Assembly (NCBI RefSeq): GCF_002239585.1
Contig: NZ_NDFH01000002.1
Location: 1-64,000 of the forward strand
Direction of reading: 5' to 3'
Source of the DNA: Psychromonas sp. CD1
GTDB lineage: Bacteria > Pseudomonadota > Gammaproteobacteria > Enterobacterales > Psychromonadaceae
Length of the DNA: 64,000 nt
Shown here: piece after piece, positions 1 to 9,146 of the stretch
Layout: every line of letters starts with the position of its first letter
How positions within the stretch are numbered: the first letter of the stretch is position 1
Notes under the pieces: model-generated
Database searches by the model: none
Told to the model about the DNA's origin: nothing
What the model saw: the letters and a program-made list of their open reading frames with translations, nothing else
Translations under genes and position numbers: made by a program

Positions 1-71
1 GCGATTAAGTTCACTCATAAAGTGAATAATGACAACGTACCTTAACGGTTAAAAATTTTAAGGGGCATAGA

Positions 72-1598
72 ATGAGCCAGCAAAGTATTTACGATATTAT
101 TAGTAATGCTAATTTATCCGTAAAACAAAAAACACAATACTTAGCATTAGAGGCAGAGGCAAGTTTACCGTATCTGGATGTCAATAAAAAAGTAAGAGAT
201 GCATTAAATGAAGGTATTTTATGTGATATGTTTGAAGGGAACGCTCCTTTCAAAGCGCGTTATGTATTACCGGATTATGCTAAGTTTCTAGCACAAGGTT
301 CAAAATATCTTGAATTAAACGCAGCGACTAATTTCGATGAAGCATTAAACTTGCTAACGATTCTATATCATCATGTACCTTCAGTAACAACGATTCCGGT
401 TTATTTAGGTCATCTTGATAATGTACTTTTACCTTATGTAGATGACTTAACGGAAGATAATATTTATCAAAAATTAAAATTATTTTGGATAATGTTAGAT
501 CGTACGCTCCCAGATGCTTTTATGCATGTAAATATAGGACCAACAGATAATATTATTTGTCGAACTATTTTAAGGATTGATGCAGAGTTAAAGCAAATAG
601 CGCCCAATTTAACTTTTATGTATGATGCTAGCGTGACCCCAGATGATTTATTGCGTCAAGTGACAAAAAACATATGTGAGTGTAGTAAACCACATATTGC
701 TAATTATGTGTTACATGCGGCGTCGTTTGATGCGAGTGGTTTTGGTATTGTGAGTTGTTATAATTCATTACCACTAGGCGGTGGAGCGAACACATTAGTG
801 CGCATGAATTTAAAAAAGGTTGCTGAAAAATCTAAAAATAAAGATGATTTTATAAATATTCAGTTACCTAAATATAGCGCACTATTGTTTGATTTAATAA
901 ATATTAGGAGTAGTTTTCTGCATGAAAAATCACATTTTTTTAGTGAGTTTTTAGTGACAGAAGGCTTAATTTATGAAGATAGGTTCGCGCCTATGTTTGG
1001 TATTTATGCAATGGCTGAGGCCGTTGAAACTCTTCTTAAAAAAGATAATATAAAAAGTTGTTATGGTCAGGATAAAGTCGCGAATACATTATCTTATACT
1101 ATTTCCAAAAAACTCTCCGACATTGTTACGTCGACACCCGTAAAATATGGCTATCATGGACGCGCATTATTGCACGCGCAAGGGGGAATAAGCTTAGATA
1201 AAGATTGCACACCAGGTGTGAGGATTGCTTATGGAAAAGAGCCCGATCCGATTGCTTACATTCAAGCAACTGCACCACATCACCAATATTATCGTGCAGG
1301 AATTAGCGATATTTTAAGTATCGATGTAACGGTAAAATCTAATCCTGAAGCGTTGTATTATCTCGCTAAAGGATCACTAAAAATGGGTTATCGTGAATTT
1401 ACCGCAAATATCGAAAGTAATGATTTAGTGAGGGTAACCGGTTATATGGTAAAGCGGTCATCTATTGCTAAGTTTGCACAGCAAGGTTCGCGTATTAATA
1501 CTACGGTATTAGGCGCAGAGGCTTTACAAAATACGCATATATTAAAACGTAGGGCACGAGTAATTAGCCTAGAAAGCACACCGATAATACATAAATAA
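72..1598 (+). CDS. yjjI: YjjI-family glycyl radical enzyme
   Basis: 508-residue protein resembling the YjjI (DUF3029) family of glycyl radical enzymes; the substrate of this family is not established. The C-terminal radical motif RVTGY is present with the radical glycine at about Gly457, 51 residues from the end, where family members carry it. A cysteine at about Cys229, in SCYNSLPLGGG, is the likely thiyl-radical residue. An AAGGGG ribosome binding site precedes the ATG. The next gene, 14 bp downstream, encodes the matching activase, so the two very probably form one operon. The enzyme should be oxygen-sensitive and act under anaerobic conditions (family knowledge). The pairing makes the assignment firm; the reaction remains unknown. 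Confidence 0.9.
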   Translation: MSQQSIYDIISNANLSVKQKTQYLALEAEASLPYLDVNKKVRDALNEGILCDMFEGNAPFKARYVLPDYAKFLAQGSKYLELNAATNFDEALNLLTILYHHVPSVTTIPVYLGHLDNVLLPYVDDLTEDNIYQKLKLFWIMLDRTLPDAFMHVNIGPTDNIICRTILRIDAELKQIAPNLTFMYDASVTPDDLLRQVTKNICECSKPHIANYVLHAASFDASGFGIVSCYNSLPLGGGANTLVRMNLKKVAEKSKNKDDFINIQLPKYSALLFDLINIRSSFLHEKSHFFSEFLVTEGLIYEDRFAPMFGIYAMAEAVETLLKKDNIKSCYGQDKVANTLSYTISKKLSDIVTSTPVKYGYHGRALLHAQGGISLDKDCTPGVRIAYGKEPDPIAYIQATAPHHQYYRAGISDILSIDVTVKSNPEALYYLAKGSLKMGYREFTANIESNDLVRVTGYMVKRSSIAKFAQQGSRINTTVLGAEALQNTHILKRRARVISLESTPIIHK

Positions 1599-1612
1599 GA
1601 CTTGTATAGGCC

Positions 1613-2512
1613 ATGATTAATTTAGATAAAAAGGGATTTATTCATAAAATAATTTATTTTTCTTGCGTAGATGGGCCAGGAAGTCGCGCTGTTATTTTTT
1701 TGCAGGGTTGTAATTATAATTGTAAAACATGTCATAACCCGCAAACTATCAATCTTTGTAATGACTGTGCACAGTGCGTTGCTGTTTGCCCTCAGCAAGC
1801 GTTGAAGTTGATTTCGGGCAAGGTAAAATGGGATAAATCTTTATGTATTGCGTGTGATCAATGTATTGATGCTTGCCCATTGCAGTCAAGCCCTAAGATT
1901 AATTCATATTCGGTGCAACAAGTGATATCTCTTTTAATCAATAAACAAATGTTTTTAAGTGGTATTACCGTGTCAGGTGGAGAAGCGACATTACAATTGG
2001 CTTTTGTTATTCAATTGTTTAAAGCAATAAAGTCCTCGACACTGTTGTCTCACTTAACTTGTTTTATTGATAGTAATGGTAGTCTCTCGACACGGGGTTG
2101 GCAGAGAATTATGCCTTATCTTGATGGTGTAATGATCGATTTAAAAGCGTGGAAAAATGAAACTCATTTTGGCTTGGTAGGGCGAAAAAATAATCGTGTA
2201 TTTAAAAGTATCGAACAGTTAGAAAAAGAGGGGAAACTATACGAAGTGCGTTTGTTATACATCCCGGATAAAACAGATTTATTAACAGAAATAGATGCAC
2301 TGGGAATTTATTTAAAGAATTTAAAAAGTGAGGTTAAAATTCGTATTAATGCTTTTCAACATGCAGGTGTTGTGGGAGAGGCATTGAAATGGAATAGCGC
2401 GACACAATCTCAGATACAGTTGTTTAAACAAAAACTAGAGTCTTATATTGGCCGAGAAGTTTACATTCCTACCTTATATGAAAATATGGCTAAGGGCATT
2501 TCGAAGATATGA
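1613..2512 (+). CDS. yjjW: YjjW-type glycyl radical enzyme activase (radical SAM)
   Basis: 299-residue radical SAM protein. The SAM-cluster motif CNYNCKTC places cysteines at 33, 37 and 40. It is followed by a ferredoxin-like insert with two CxxCxxCxxxC sets (Cys49/52/55/59 and Cys78/81/84/88) that should hold two extra [4Fe-4S] clusters, as in glycyl-radical activases. VSGGEATLQ matches the conserved GGE motif that contacts SAM. It would reductively cleave SAM to abstract hydrogen from Gly457 of the upstream YjjI protein. Located 14 bp after yjjI in the same direction. Convergent with kdgR downstream. Confidence 0.9.
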   Translation: MINLDKKGFIHKIIYFSCVDGPGSRAVIFLQGCNYNCKTCHNPQTINLCNDCAQCVAVCPQQALKLISGKVKWDKSLCIACDQCIDACPLQSSPKINSYSVQQVISLLINKQMFLSGITVSGGEATLQLAFVIQLFKAIKSSTLLSHLTCFIDSNGSLSTRGWQRIMPYLDGVMIDLKAWKNETHFGLVGRKNNRVFKSIEQLEKEGKLYEVRLLYIPDKTDLLTEIDALGIYLKNLKSEVKIRINAFQHAGVVGEALKWNSATQSQIQLFKQKLESYIGREVYIPTLYENMAKGISKI

Positions 2513-2621
2513 GAGTCTGTTGTATTAGTTATTTTTTTGTTTCATTCTTTTGTTGAGCATTACCTTTGAAATGAGCAACGGAGATAGATATATTTTAACG
2601 TGATGACTAGCAGGAACGGCC

Positions 2622-2670
2622 TTGCATAAGAGGTTACTTATGCAATAGCCAATAGCCAATAGCCAATAGA
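2622..2670. repeat. Hairpin overlapping four 7-bp tandem repeats
   Basis: In the convergent gap between yjjW and kdgR, a perfect 9-bp inverted repeat (TTGCATAAG / CTTATGCAA, 6-nt loop, 2622-2645) runs into four head-to-tail copies of CAATAGC at 2643-2670, the last ending in A. The hairpin has no T-run on either strand, so it is not a classic terminator, though it could stabilise 3' ends of the converging transcripts. Confidence 0.6.
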
Positions 2671-2676
2671 TATTGT

Positions 2677-3471
2677 TTATGTTATTTCTGGGTAGTTATA
2701 ATATCCAAGTTGTTCTGAAATGTTTTTAGCCGCCTCTTTTAATAGTTTAACATAATAAGATTTACGCTTTTTATCAAATCGAAGCGTGGGGAATGATATT
2801 GATAGACCATAAATAATATGGCCAAAGCGATCATATACAGGTACCGCTATGCAATAAATACCCTGTTCTTGCTCTTCATTATCTTCTGCATAATTTTGTT
2901 TTTTTACAATCTCTAATTCGGCAATCAGTTGTTCAATATTTTTTAGCGTTTTATCTGTATGCATTTTAAAGACAACGTTTTGCAATTTATCACGAATAAA
3001 ATCGGGCTTATTATCCGAGAGGAGAATCTTCCCTATTGCGGTGCTATAGAGAGGGTTACGTCGACCTATTCTTGAATGCATACGTAAACTATAGCTAGAG
3101 TCTATTTTATGAATATAAATAATTGAATGATCTTCTAAGTCCAATGCTCCTAAATGTATAGTTTCACTGGTTTGCTCAGAAATATAACGCATCTGTTTTT
3201 CTGCTAAGGTGACGACATCTAAATATTGCAGAGACTGAGCGCCAAGTTCAAACATTTTTAATGTTAAGGAATATTTATCGGCTTGACCTTCTTGAGATAC
3301 ATACCCTAAAGACATCATCGTTTGTAAAAAACGATAGGTAGTTGCTTTAGAGGTCATTAATCTTTGTGATAATTCGGAAACGCCAATTTCTTTTTGCTCT
3401 CCGAGTGCTTCTAAGATGCTAAACACCTTCAGAACGGAAGAGACTGCTTCGGGTTGTGTTACTTTGCTCAT
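2677..3471 (-). CDS. kdgR: IclR-family repressor KdgR of ketodeoxygluconate metabolism
   Basis: 264-residue IclR-family regulator, very close to enterobacterial KdgR in length and sequence: SVLKVFSILEALGE at the N-terminus, a winged-helix reading head at about residues 20-70 (TSKATTYRFLQTMMSLGYV), and the effector domain stretches SRIGRRNPLYSTAIGK and EDNEEQEQG. KdgR binds 2-keto-3-deoxygluconate and is released from its operators (family knowledge). It is divergent from kduD, with a KdgR-like operator in the shared intergenic region, so it probably controls kduD-kdgK-eda and itself. Confidence 0.93.
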   Translation of the reverse strand: MSKVTQPEAVSSVLKVFSILEALGEQKEIGVSELSQRLMTSKATTYRFLQTMMSLGYVSQEGQADKYSLTLKMFELGAQSLQYLDVVTLAEKQMRYISEQTSETIHLGALDLEDHSIIYIHKIDSSYSLRMHSRIGRRNPLYSTAIGKILLSDNKPDFIRDKLQNVVFKMHTDKTLKNIEQLIAELEIVKKQNYAEDNEEQEQGIYCIAVPVYDRFGHIIYGLSISFPTLRFDKKRKSYYVKLLKEAAKNISEQLGYYNYPEIT

Positions 3472-3606
3472 GTTTTACCTTCTATTGATCTATAAGTGCA
3501 GATTATAGCGAATACCCAGTAATGTGCTAGGTATTTTAAAAAAACTGAGACATTCATCATTTTAGTTTTTGCATTTAAATTAAAATAAACAAAACAATCA
3601 AAAATT

Positions 3607-3627
3607 AAATAAAAAGCCGTTTCATTT
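3607..3627. promoter_or_regulatory. Putative KdgR operator
   Basis: Two 9-bp arms, AAATAAAAA and GTTTCATTT, are separated by GCC. The enterobacterial KdgR consensus as I recall it is AAATGAAAC-ANT-GTTTCATTT, giving 16 of 18 arm matches with the correct 3-bp spacer. It lies about 95 bp upstream of kduD and 136 bp upstream of kdgR. A TTGACA hexamer (3631-3636) follows at once, with TATTGT 18 bp further on as a possible -10, so the site would overlap a kduD promoter. Inferred from pattern matching. Confidence 0.6.
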
Positions 3628-3722
3628 AATTTGACATGAAGGTCTATTTATTGCTATTGTTATATAATTAGGATGTTATTTATACAACAACACTTTACAT
3701 AAAAAGTAATAAGGAAATATCT

Positions 3723-4484
3723 ATGATTCTTAATTCGTTTGATCTAAAAGGAAAAATCGCGCTAGTTAGCGGATGTGATACAGGCTTAGGGCAAGGAATG
3801 GCACTTGGTTTAGCAAATGCTGGTTGTGATATTGTCGGAATCAATATTGTTGAACCGAAAGAGACTATTGAGAGAATGGCCGAAACTGGGCGACGTTTTT
3901 TAGATATTCGTGCTGATCTTATGGGGCTAAATGATATTCCTCGTATTATAGAAAGTGCGTTAAGTGAATTTGGACGTATTGATATTCTTGTCAATAATGC
4001 TGGTATTATTCGTCGTAATGATGCAATCGATTTCTCTGAAAAAGATTGGGATGATGTCATGGATCTCAATATAAAATCATTATTCTTTTTATCGCAAGCG
4101 GTTGCAAAGCAGTTTATTGCCCAAAAAGATGGAGGCAAAATTATTAATATTGCTTCAATGCTTTCTTATCAAGGTGGGATCCGAGTCCCTTCATATACTG
4201 CATCTAAAAGTGCAGTAATGGGTGTTACGCGTCTAATGGCTAATGAGTGGGCAAAAGAAGGCATTAATGTTAATGCTATTGCTCCTGGTTATATGGCGAC
4301 TAATAATACAAAAGCATTACGTGCAGACGTTGAGCGTAATAAAAGTATTTTAGAGCGTATCCCAGCCGAGCGTTGGGGAACACCGGATGATCTTGCTGGG
4401 CCATGTGTTTTTCTTGCTTCTAAAGCATCTGACTATATTAATGGCTCAACCATTCCAGTTGATGGTGGTTGGTTAGCAAGATAA
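3723..4484 (+). CDS. kduD: 2-dehydro-3-deoxy-D-gluconate 5-dehydrogenase (SDR family)
   Basis: 253-residue short-chain dehydrogenase, the same length as E. coli KduD. The nucleotide-binding glycine motif SGCDTGLGQG is at 16-25, NNAG at 91-94, and the catalytic triad is Ser145, Tyr158, Lys162. KduD interconverts 2,5-diketo-3-deoxygluconate and 2-keto-3-deoxygluconate using NAD(H) in pectin- and uronate-derived sugar breakdown. It is divergent from kdgR. No kduI isomerase is adjacent, so the enzyme may instead reduce alginate-derived 4-deoxy-L-erythro-5-hexoseulose uronate, a role described for related SDRs; the sequence alone does not decide. Confidence 0.88.
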   Translation: MILNSFDLKGKIALVSGCDTGLGQGMALGLANAGCDIVGINIVEPKETIERMAETGRRFLDIRADLMGLNDIPRIIESALSEFGRIDILVNNAGIIRRNDAIDFSEKDWDDVMDLNIKSLFFLSQAVAKQFIAQKDGGKIINIASMLSYQGGIRVPSYTASKSAVMGVTRLMANEWAKEGINVNAIAPGYMATNNTKALRADVERNKSILERIPAERWGTPDDLAGPCVFLASKASDYINGSTIPVDGGWLAR

Positions 4485-4549
4485 TAGTGGTAAATAAATA
4501 ATATTTTTATTTATGCACCGTCTTAAATTACGTGTTGCAACCTTTTATG

Positions 4550-4570
4550 AAAGGAAACATCGTGATTTTA
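4550..4570. promoter_or_regulatory. Weak half-site resembling a KdgR operator upstream of kdgK
   Basis: AAAGGAAAC followed by a 3-bp spacer matches the left arm of the KdgR consensus at 8 of 9 positions, but the right arm matches only about 4 of 9. It sits about 220 bp before kdgK in the 292-bp gap after kduD. No other regulatory signal was recognised in this gap. Confidence 0.2.
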
Positions 4571-4776
4571 AGTATTAGAGTGCATGTATAAATCAAATAT
4601 TTTTACATTTTTTACTAAGTGAATAATCTGTTGGGGCTATCTTACTTTTAACAATGTGTATTGGTTCTTGTCTACTTGTAAATCTTTTTGATTATATATC
4701 AAAGTGTTATGTATAAGTTTAAGAGTTCTCGTGCATTTTATATTGCAGTTAGGTAGCTAAATAGAGGGGGGATTTA

Positions 4777-5703
4777 ATGAAAATCAGTCGTATTGCCATT
4801 ATTGGTGAGTGTATGTTGGAACTTAAAACTGTGAATAAGGTATTAGAGCAGGGCTTTGGTGGAGACAGCTTAAATACGGCTATTTATTTCTCTCGGTTAA
4901 CGCATAGTCATGCTATTACCACTTCTTATGTCACGGGTATGGGTGAAGATCCTTTTAGTGAAAATATGATCCAGGCTTGGGAAAATGAAAACATCAATAC
5001 GAAAATGGTGTTTTTATCCAAAGATAAGTTACCGGGTATTTATGCTATCCAAACTGATGCACAGGGCGAGCGCCATTTTTATTATTGGCGTAATGACTCA
5101 GCAGCTAAATTCTGGCTTAAAACACAAAAAATCAGCACTTTAGTAAAAGATTTGTCGAAACATCAAATGATTTATTTAAGTGGTGTTAGTTTAGCTATCT
5201 TGTCGAATGAGTGTCGCGAGATATTATTAAATGTATTAGATATTTGCCATAAAAAAGGTGTGCGTATTGTCTTTGATAATAATTATCGAGCATCTCTTTG
5301 GGAAAATATTGAAGTAGCACAATATTATTATCAAAAAATACTTGCAATAACCAGTATTGCTTTTTTAACTTACGATGACGATGTGTTGTTGTGGGGAGAT
5401 AAAAAAGAAGAAGAATGTATTACGCGTACGCAAGCATTGGGTGTTTCTGAAATAGTACTTAAACGTGGTGCGGATGCGTGCATTATTGTTTGTGACAAAC
5501 AGTGTTATGAGGTCAATGCAGAAAAGATCCTTCAAATTATTGATACAACAGCCGCTGGCGACTCCTTTAGTGCTGCTTATTTGGCAAAACGAGTGTTAGG
5601 TGGAGATTGTATTGCATCGGCGAAGGCGGGGCATAAAGTTGCCGGCGTAGTAATACAACATCATGGCGCCATCATTGCGCATGAAGTAATGCCCACTATT
5701 TAA
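4777..5703 (+). CDS. kdgK: 2-keto-3-deoxygluconate kinase (PfkB family)
   Basis: 308-residue PfkB-family sugar kinase. The signature DTTAAGDSFSAAYLA near residues 256-270 contains the catalytic base Asp262 and the anion-hole glycine. GFGGDSLNTA at 27-36 is the substrate-side motif typical of KdgK. It phosphorylates KDG to KDPG. The start is preceded by GAGGGGGGA, a strong ribosome binding site. eda follows 17 bp later, so the two are surely cotranscribed and yield pyruvate and glyceraldehyde-3-phosphate. Confidence 0.9.
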   Translation: MKISRIAIIGECMLELKTVNKVLEQGFGGDSLNTAIYFSRLTHSHAITTSYVTGMGEDPFSENMIQAWENENINTKMVFLSKDKLPGIYAIQTDAQGERHFYYWRNDSAAKFWLKTQKISTLVKDLSKHQMIYLSGVSLAILSNECREILLNVLDICHKKGVRIVFDNNYRASLWENIEVAQYYYQKILAITSIAFLTYDDDVLLWGDKKEEECITRTQALGVSEIVLKRGADACIIVCDKQCYEVNAEKILQIIDTTAAGDSFSAAYLAKRVLGGDCIASAKAGHKVAGVVIQHHGAIIAHEVMPTI

Positions 5704-5720
5704 TGACTTAAGGAATATAA

Positions 5721-6347
5721 ATGAAAGATTTAAATGCTCAATTAGAAGCGATTAAAGTCGTCCCTGTTATTGCAATTAAAGATGCATCCAAAGCAGTTAA
5801 ATTAGCACAAGTATTAATTGAAAATGGCCTGCCTTGTGCAGAAGTTACGTTTAGAACTGAGCAAGCGGTATCAGCGATTAAACTGATGCGTCAGGCTTAC
5901 CCTGATATGTTAATTGGTGCGGGCACTGTTTTAACAACAGAGCAAGTTGACATGGCGATTGATGCTGGTGTGAATTTTATTGTGAGTCCTGGTTTTAATC
6001 CGAAAATTGTACAATATTGTCAGCAGCGTGGCATTACTATTATACCGGGAATAAATTGCCCGAGTCATGTAGAACAAGCGATGCAAATGGGCTTGCGTAC
6101 CTTGAAGTTTTTCCCTGCGGAAGCATCTGGTGGCGTGGCGATGTTAAAGGCACTTTCTGCGGTTTATCCTATTAAATTTATGCCTACGGGTGGTGTTAAT
6201 CCAAGTAATATTAATGATTATTTAAGCTTGCCGAGTGTGCTAGCATGTGGCGGTACTTGGATGGTGCCGAATGCTTTAATTGAACAGGACCGTTGGTCTG
6301 AACTTGCGCAACTTGTGGCGGATGTTGCTGGAATTATTGGTAAATAA
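5721..6347 (+). CDS. eda: KDPG/KHG aldolase
   Basis: 208-residue class I aldolase. The Schiff-base lysine is Lys129 in RTLKFFPAE, and the catalytic glutamate is Glu41 in AEVTFRT. GAGTVLT and VSPGFNP are the usual phosphate and substrate loops. It cleaves KDPG to pyruvate and glyceraldehyde-3-phosphate. It sits 17 bp after kdgK, giving the last two steps of uronate breakdown in one operon. Length is typical (E. coli Eda has 213 residues). Confidence 0.93.
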   Translation: MKDLNAQLEAIKVVPVIAIKDASKAVKLAQVLIENGLPCAEVTFRTEQAVSAIKLMRQAYPDMLIGAGTVLTTEQVDMAIDAGVNFIVSPGFNPKIVQYCQQRGITIIPGINCPSHVEQAMQMGLRTLKFFPAEASGGVAMLKALSAVYPIKFMPTGGVNPSNINDYLSLPSVLACGGTWMVPNALIEQDRWSELAQLVADVAGIIGK

Positions 6348-6436
6348 AAGAGCATTTATCACCATATATTAGGCGCTATTTACAAATTATTGCGGTTGTG
6401 AATTGCGCTTTATTATATTAAATCGGAATTTTAAAT

Positions 6437-6904
6437 ATGTTATTTGGCAACGTAGAACAATTAAATTTATGCTTGTATACACATAAAAATATTCGCGTTT
6501 GGATTAAAAAAGCACTCGATATTGCTAAAAAAAATCAAGATGGAAAATATTTGATCGGTGATGATGGTGTCTTTGTGGTTTTGGCTTCGTCAATAACCGA
6601 ACCAGAGCTAGATAGAAAAGCTGAGTTCCATCGAGTTTATATTGATATACATATCATTTTACAAGGTCATGAGCGTCTCGGTTATAGTAATGAGTTAAGC
6701 GTTAAGGATATGGAAAAAAGCAATACGGATAATGATTTATATTTTGTGGATAAAGTGGCCAATGAAAATTTTGTGAATTTAAGTTGTGGAGACTATGTCT
6801 TGTTTTATCCCGGGCAAATACACCGCCCTTTGTGTGCAGTTAAAGACGCGGGATCGATAAGAAAAGCGATAATTAAGATCCCCGTGACATTATTTAAAGC
6901 CTGA
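6437..6904 (+). CDS. YhcH/YjgK/YiaL family protein (DUF386)
   Basis: 155-residue cupin-fold protein of the YhcH/EbgC family. Candidate metal ligands are Glu63 and His65 plus His72 in EFHRVYIDIH, and His129 in FYPGQIHRP, matching the family pattern. Members are linked to sialic-acid and other sugar-acid catabolism, perhaps as anomerases or lactonase-like enzymes, but the reaction is not settled. It lies 89 bp after eda, so a role in handling uronate intermediates is an inference from position. Confidence 0.8.
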   Translation: MLFGNVEQLNLCLYTHKNIRVWIKKALDIAKKNQDGKYLIGDDGVFVVLASSITEPELDRKAEFHRVYIDIHIILQGHERLGYSNELSVKDMEKSNTDNDLYFVDKVANENFVNLSCGDYVLFYPGQIHRPLCAVKDAGSIRKAIIKIPVTLFKA

Positions 6905-7032
6905 TTATTTATAGTGATGCTGTTATTTCTTTTATTGGGAAGTATTGGCTTCAATTCAACCTACCTAGATCCTTATTTTGTTTTGTTATAACATAACACT
7001 TTATCTGCTTTTTAAAATGAGGACATTTGGTT

Positions 7033-8898
7033 ATGTTATTAATCTTGAGCATATTTGCCCTTTTTCTCGGCCCATTAACATATCGTTTGTTACAGCGGCA
7101 ACCTGGTTGGTTAGACTTGCTTGATGCTTTTATTTTTGTGACGATATCCGGATTGGTTTTATTTCATATCTTCCCTGAAGTGTTGCGCGCCGGTGGTTTA
7201 ATTGTATTCGTACTCATGGCGTTTGGTTTGTTGGCTCCAAGTTGGATAGAAAAATACTTTCATAAAGCGGCCCATCAAGCACATCAAATGACCTTGTTTC
7301 TCGGTATTTTGGGTTTAGTGTTACATGCAAGTATTGATGGATCCGCATTGAATGCAGATATATCTGAGCAAACCGGTTGGTTATTAGCTTTAGGGGTGCT
7401 ACTGCATCGCTTCCCTGTGGGTTTAACTATCTGGTGGTTATTGCGTCCTCAATATGGGCGTTTATTACCAATGGCTATTCTTAGCCTTATGTCAGTGGCT
7501 ACAGTATTGGGCGCTTTGTTTTCTGAGTACTCTTTAACGCAACTCGATGGTCAATGGTTAGCTTGGTTCCAAGCTTTTATCATGGGATCAATTATGCACG
7601 TTGTCTTACATCGCCCTTATTTGAAGGGACAAGCTCCTCGAGAAGAAAAAGAAAATAAATATGCTGCTGGTATTGGAAGTGTTGTTGGGTTGATTGTTTT
7701 AGGTGCGTTATTATTACCGCATTGGTTAGGTTATGCTTTACACGAACATGAATATCAACAAGTGCTGATTGTTGAGCCACCTGCACAGGTCTCAACACGC
7801 TCTGATAATACTCTTTTGGCATCGGTAGAGCATGAAATAGATATTAATCATGATATCGAAGAGTATAAAACGGCTCTTACGTTAGAAAATCTTAAACAAC
7901 TCGCATTGTATACGGCACCTTTTTTACTTATTGCTTACTTCCTAAGTGGTTTAATGCATTACTTTAAACCAACTTATTTGAGCTTACCTAAACAAGATAG
8001 TTGTTCCTTTGCTAACGATAGTGTTAAAGGGCTTGTATATGGTTTAGCTCTCCCTGTATGTTCAAAGCAAGCGAATACAATTTATCAGCAATTATTGGCA
8101 AGTGGTGTCAATCAAACCTTTGCTCTCGCTTTTTTGATTGCAACACCTATCATCGCTTTTGATTCCTTGTTAATTTCATTACCATTATTAAACATGGAAA
8201 TGGTAGGGCTCAGGTTATTATTAGGTGCTATTTTAGCTTTTTTAATATCTTATTTTTTAGGGCGGCACTTCAAAAATATATACGTTAGCAATACAGGTGT
8301 GAGTCAGGTTGAAAAACGTTCAGACTCGCGGTTTTTAGCTTCGATTAAACAAGGATATTTACACCAGTTAGATCATACCGCTCCTTGGGTTATACTCGGA
8401 TGGGCATTAGCATCGACATTATCAGTCAACTCGGCTTGGGCCTTTTTTGATCAAGCCTTATGGTTACAAGTGTTAGTGATGATATTGGTTGCCTTTCCTT
8501 TTTCATTATGCGCAACGGGAGTGACACCCGTGATAGCATTATTGATAATGGCGGGTCTTTCACCCGGAGCGGGAATGGCCTTCTTGTTAATCGCACCGAG
8601 CATTAGTTTGCAACTATTAAGTTCAATTAAGAAGCAACAAGGGATCTTTGCTTCTATTAGTTTGCTATTGTTTATGTTTGGTGTCGCTTTTATTGTTGGT
8701 TTAGGAATGAATCAGTTTTTAATCTGTAATACACAAACGATGTTTGAGTTGCATCAAGGCAATTATGCTTGGTGGGAATATTTAAGTCTAGGAATCATTT
8801 TAGCTCTTTATTTAGGCTCGTTATTACGCCGTGGGGCGCGTGATTTTATCGCAGAGCTGATTCCCAAAGGTTTTTTAAAAGGGCATCATCATCATTAA
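7033..8898 (+). CDS. Two-part membrane permease: ZIP-like N-terminus, ArsP/DUF318-like C-terminus
   Basis: About 621 residues with many hydrophobic segments. I chose ATG 7033 over TTG 7027 because TGAGGA (7018-7023) is well spaced for it. The N-terminal ~200 residues resemble a ZIP metal transporter: FHIFPEV, then LHASIDGSAL and LHRFPVGLT, like the paired helix-4/5 metal motifs. From about residue 290, after a soluble acidic linker, the protein resembles the DUF318/ArsP permease family, with GLALPVCSKQAN in place of the family's cysteine-rich motif. It ends in GHHHH. Followed 248 bp later by an ScsB-like disulfide reductase. The substrate is unknown; a metal or metalloid is a reasonable guess. 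Confidence 0.65.
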   Translation: MLLILSIFALFLGPLTYRLLQRQPGWLDLLDAFIFVTISGLVLFHIFPEVLRAGGLIVFVLMAFGLLAPSWIEKYFHKAAHQAHQMTLFLGILGLVLHASIDGSALNADISEQTGWLLALGVLLHRFPVGLTIWWLLRPQYGRLLPMAILSLMSVATVLGALFSEYSLTQLDGQWLAWFQAFIMGSIMHVVLHRPYLKGQAPREEKENKYAAGIGSVVGLIVLGALLLPHWLGYALHEHEYQQVLIVEPPAQVSTRSDNTLLASVEHEIDINHDIEEYKTALTLENLKQLALYTAPFLLIAYFLSGLMHYFKPTYLSLPKQDSCSFANDSVKGLVYGLALPVCSKQANTIYQQLLASGVNQTFALAFLIATPIIAFDSLLISLPLLNMEMVGLRLLLGAILAFLISYFLGRHFKNIYVSNTGVSQVEKRSDSRFLASIKQGYLHQLDHTAPWVILGWALASTLSVNSAWAFFDQALWLQVLVMILVAFPFSLCATGVTPVIALLIMAGLSPGAGMAFLLIAPSISLQLLSSIKKQQGIFASISLLLFMFGVAFIVGLGMNQFLICNTQTMFELHQGNYAWWEYLSLGIILALYLGSLLRRGARDFIAELIPKGFLKGHHHH

Positions 8899-9146
8899 TT
8901 ATAATTTCTTGGAGTATTAGTCGCAGGTGAAGTTATAGGTGTGGTTAAATATATGGATATGTTTTTTGGTGTTTAGGCACTGAATATGTAAAAATAAGCT
9001 TGGAATGTCATATAAAACAGGTAGATATTGTGACATGTGTTTTTATGAGTTCTTCCTTGAATGTTGCGTTAGGCTCTTTTGTATAGAAGTGTATTAAATC
9101 TCACGTAATACACTTTAATCTCTTTATAGTTATTTTGGAGTGTGAC

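Noticed and set aside
2643-2670. CRISPR-like array
   Set aside because: Repeat unit is only 7 bp with no spacers and no cas genes nearby.
3695-4138. 147-codon minus-strand open frame opposite kduD
   Set aside because: Fully antisense to a clear SDR gene, with no ribosome binding site or recognisable protein motif.
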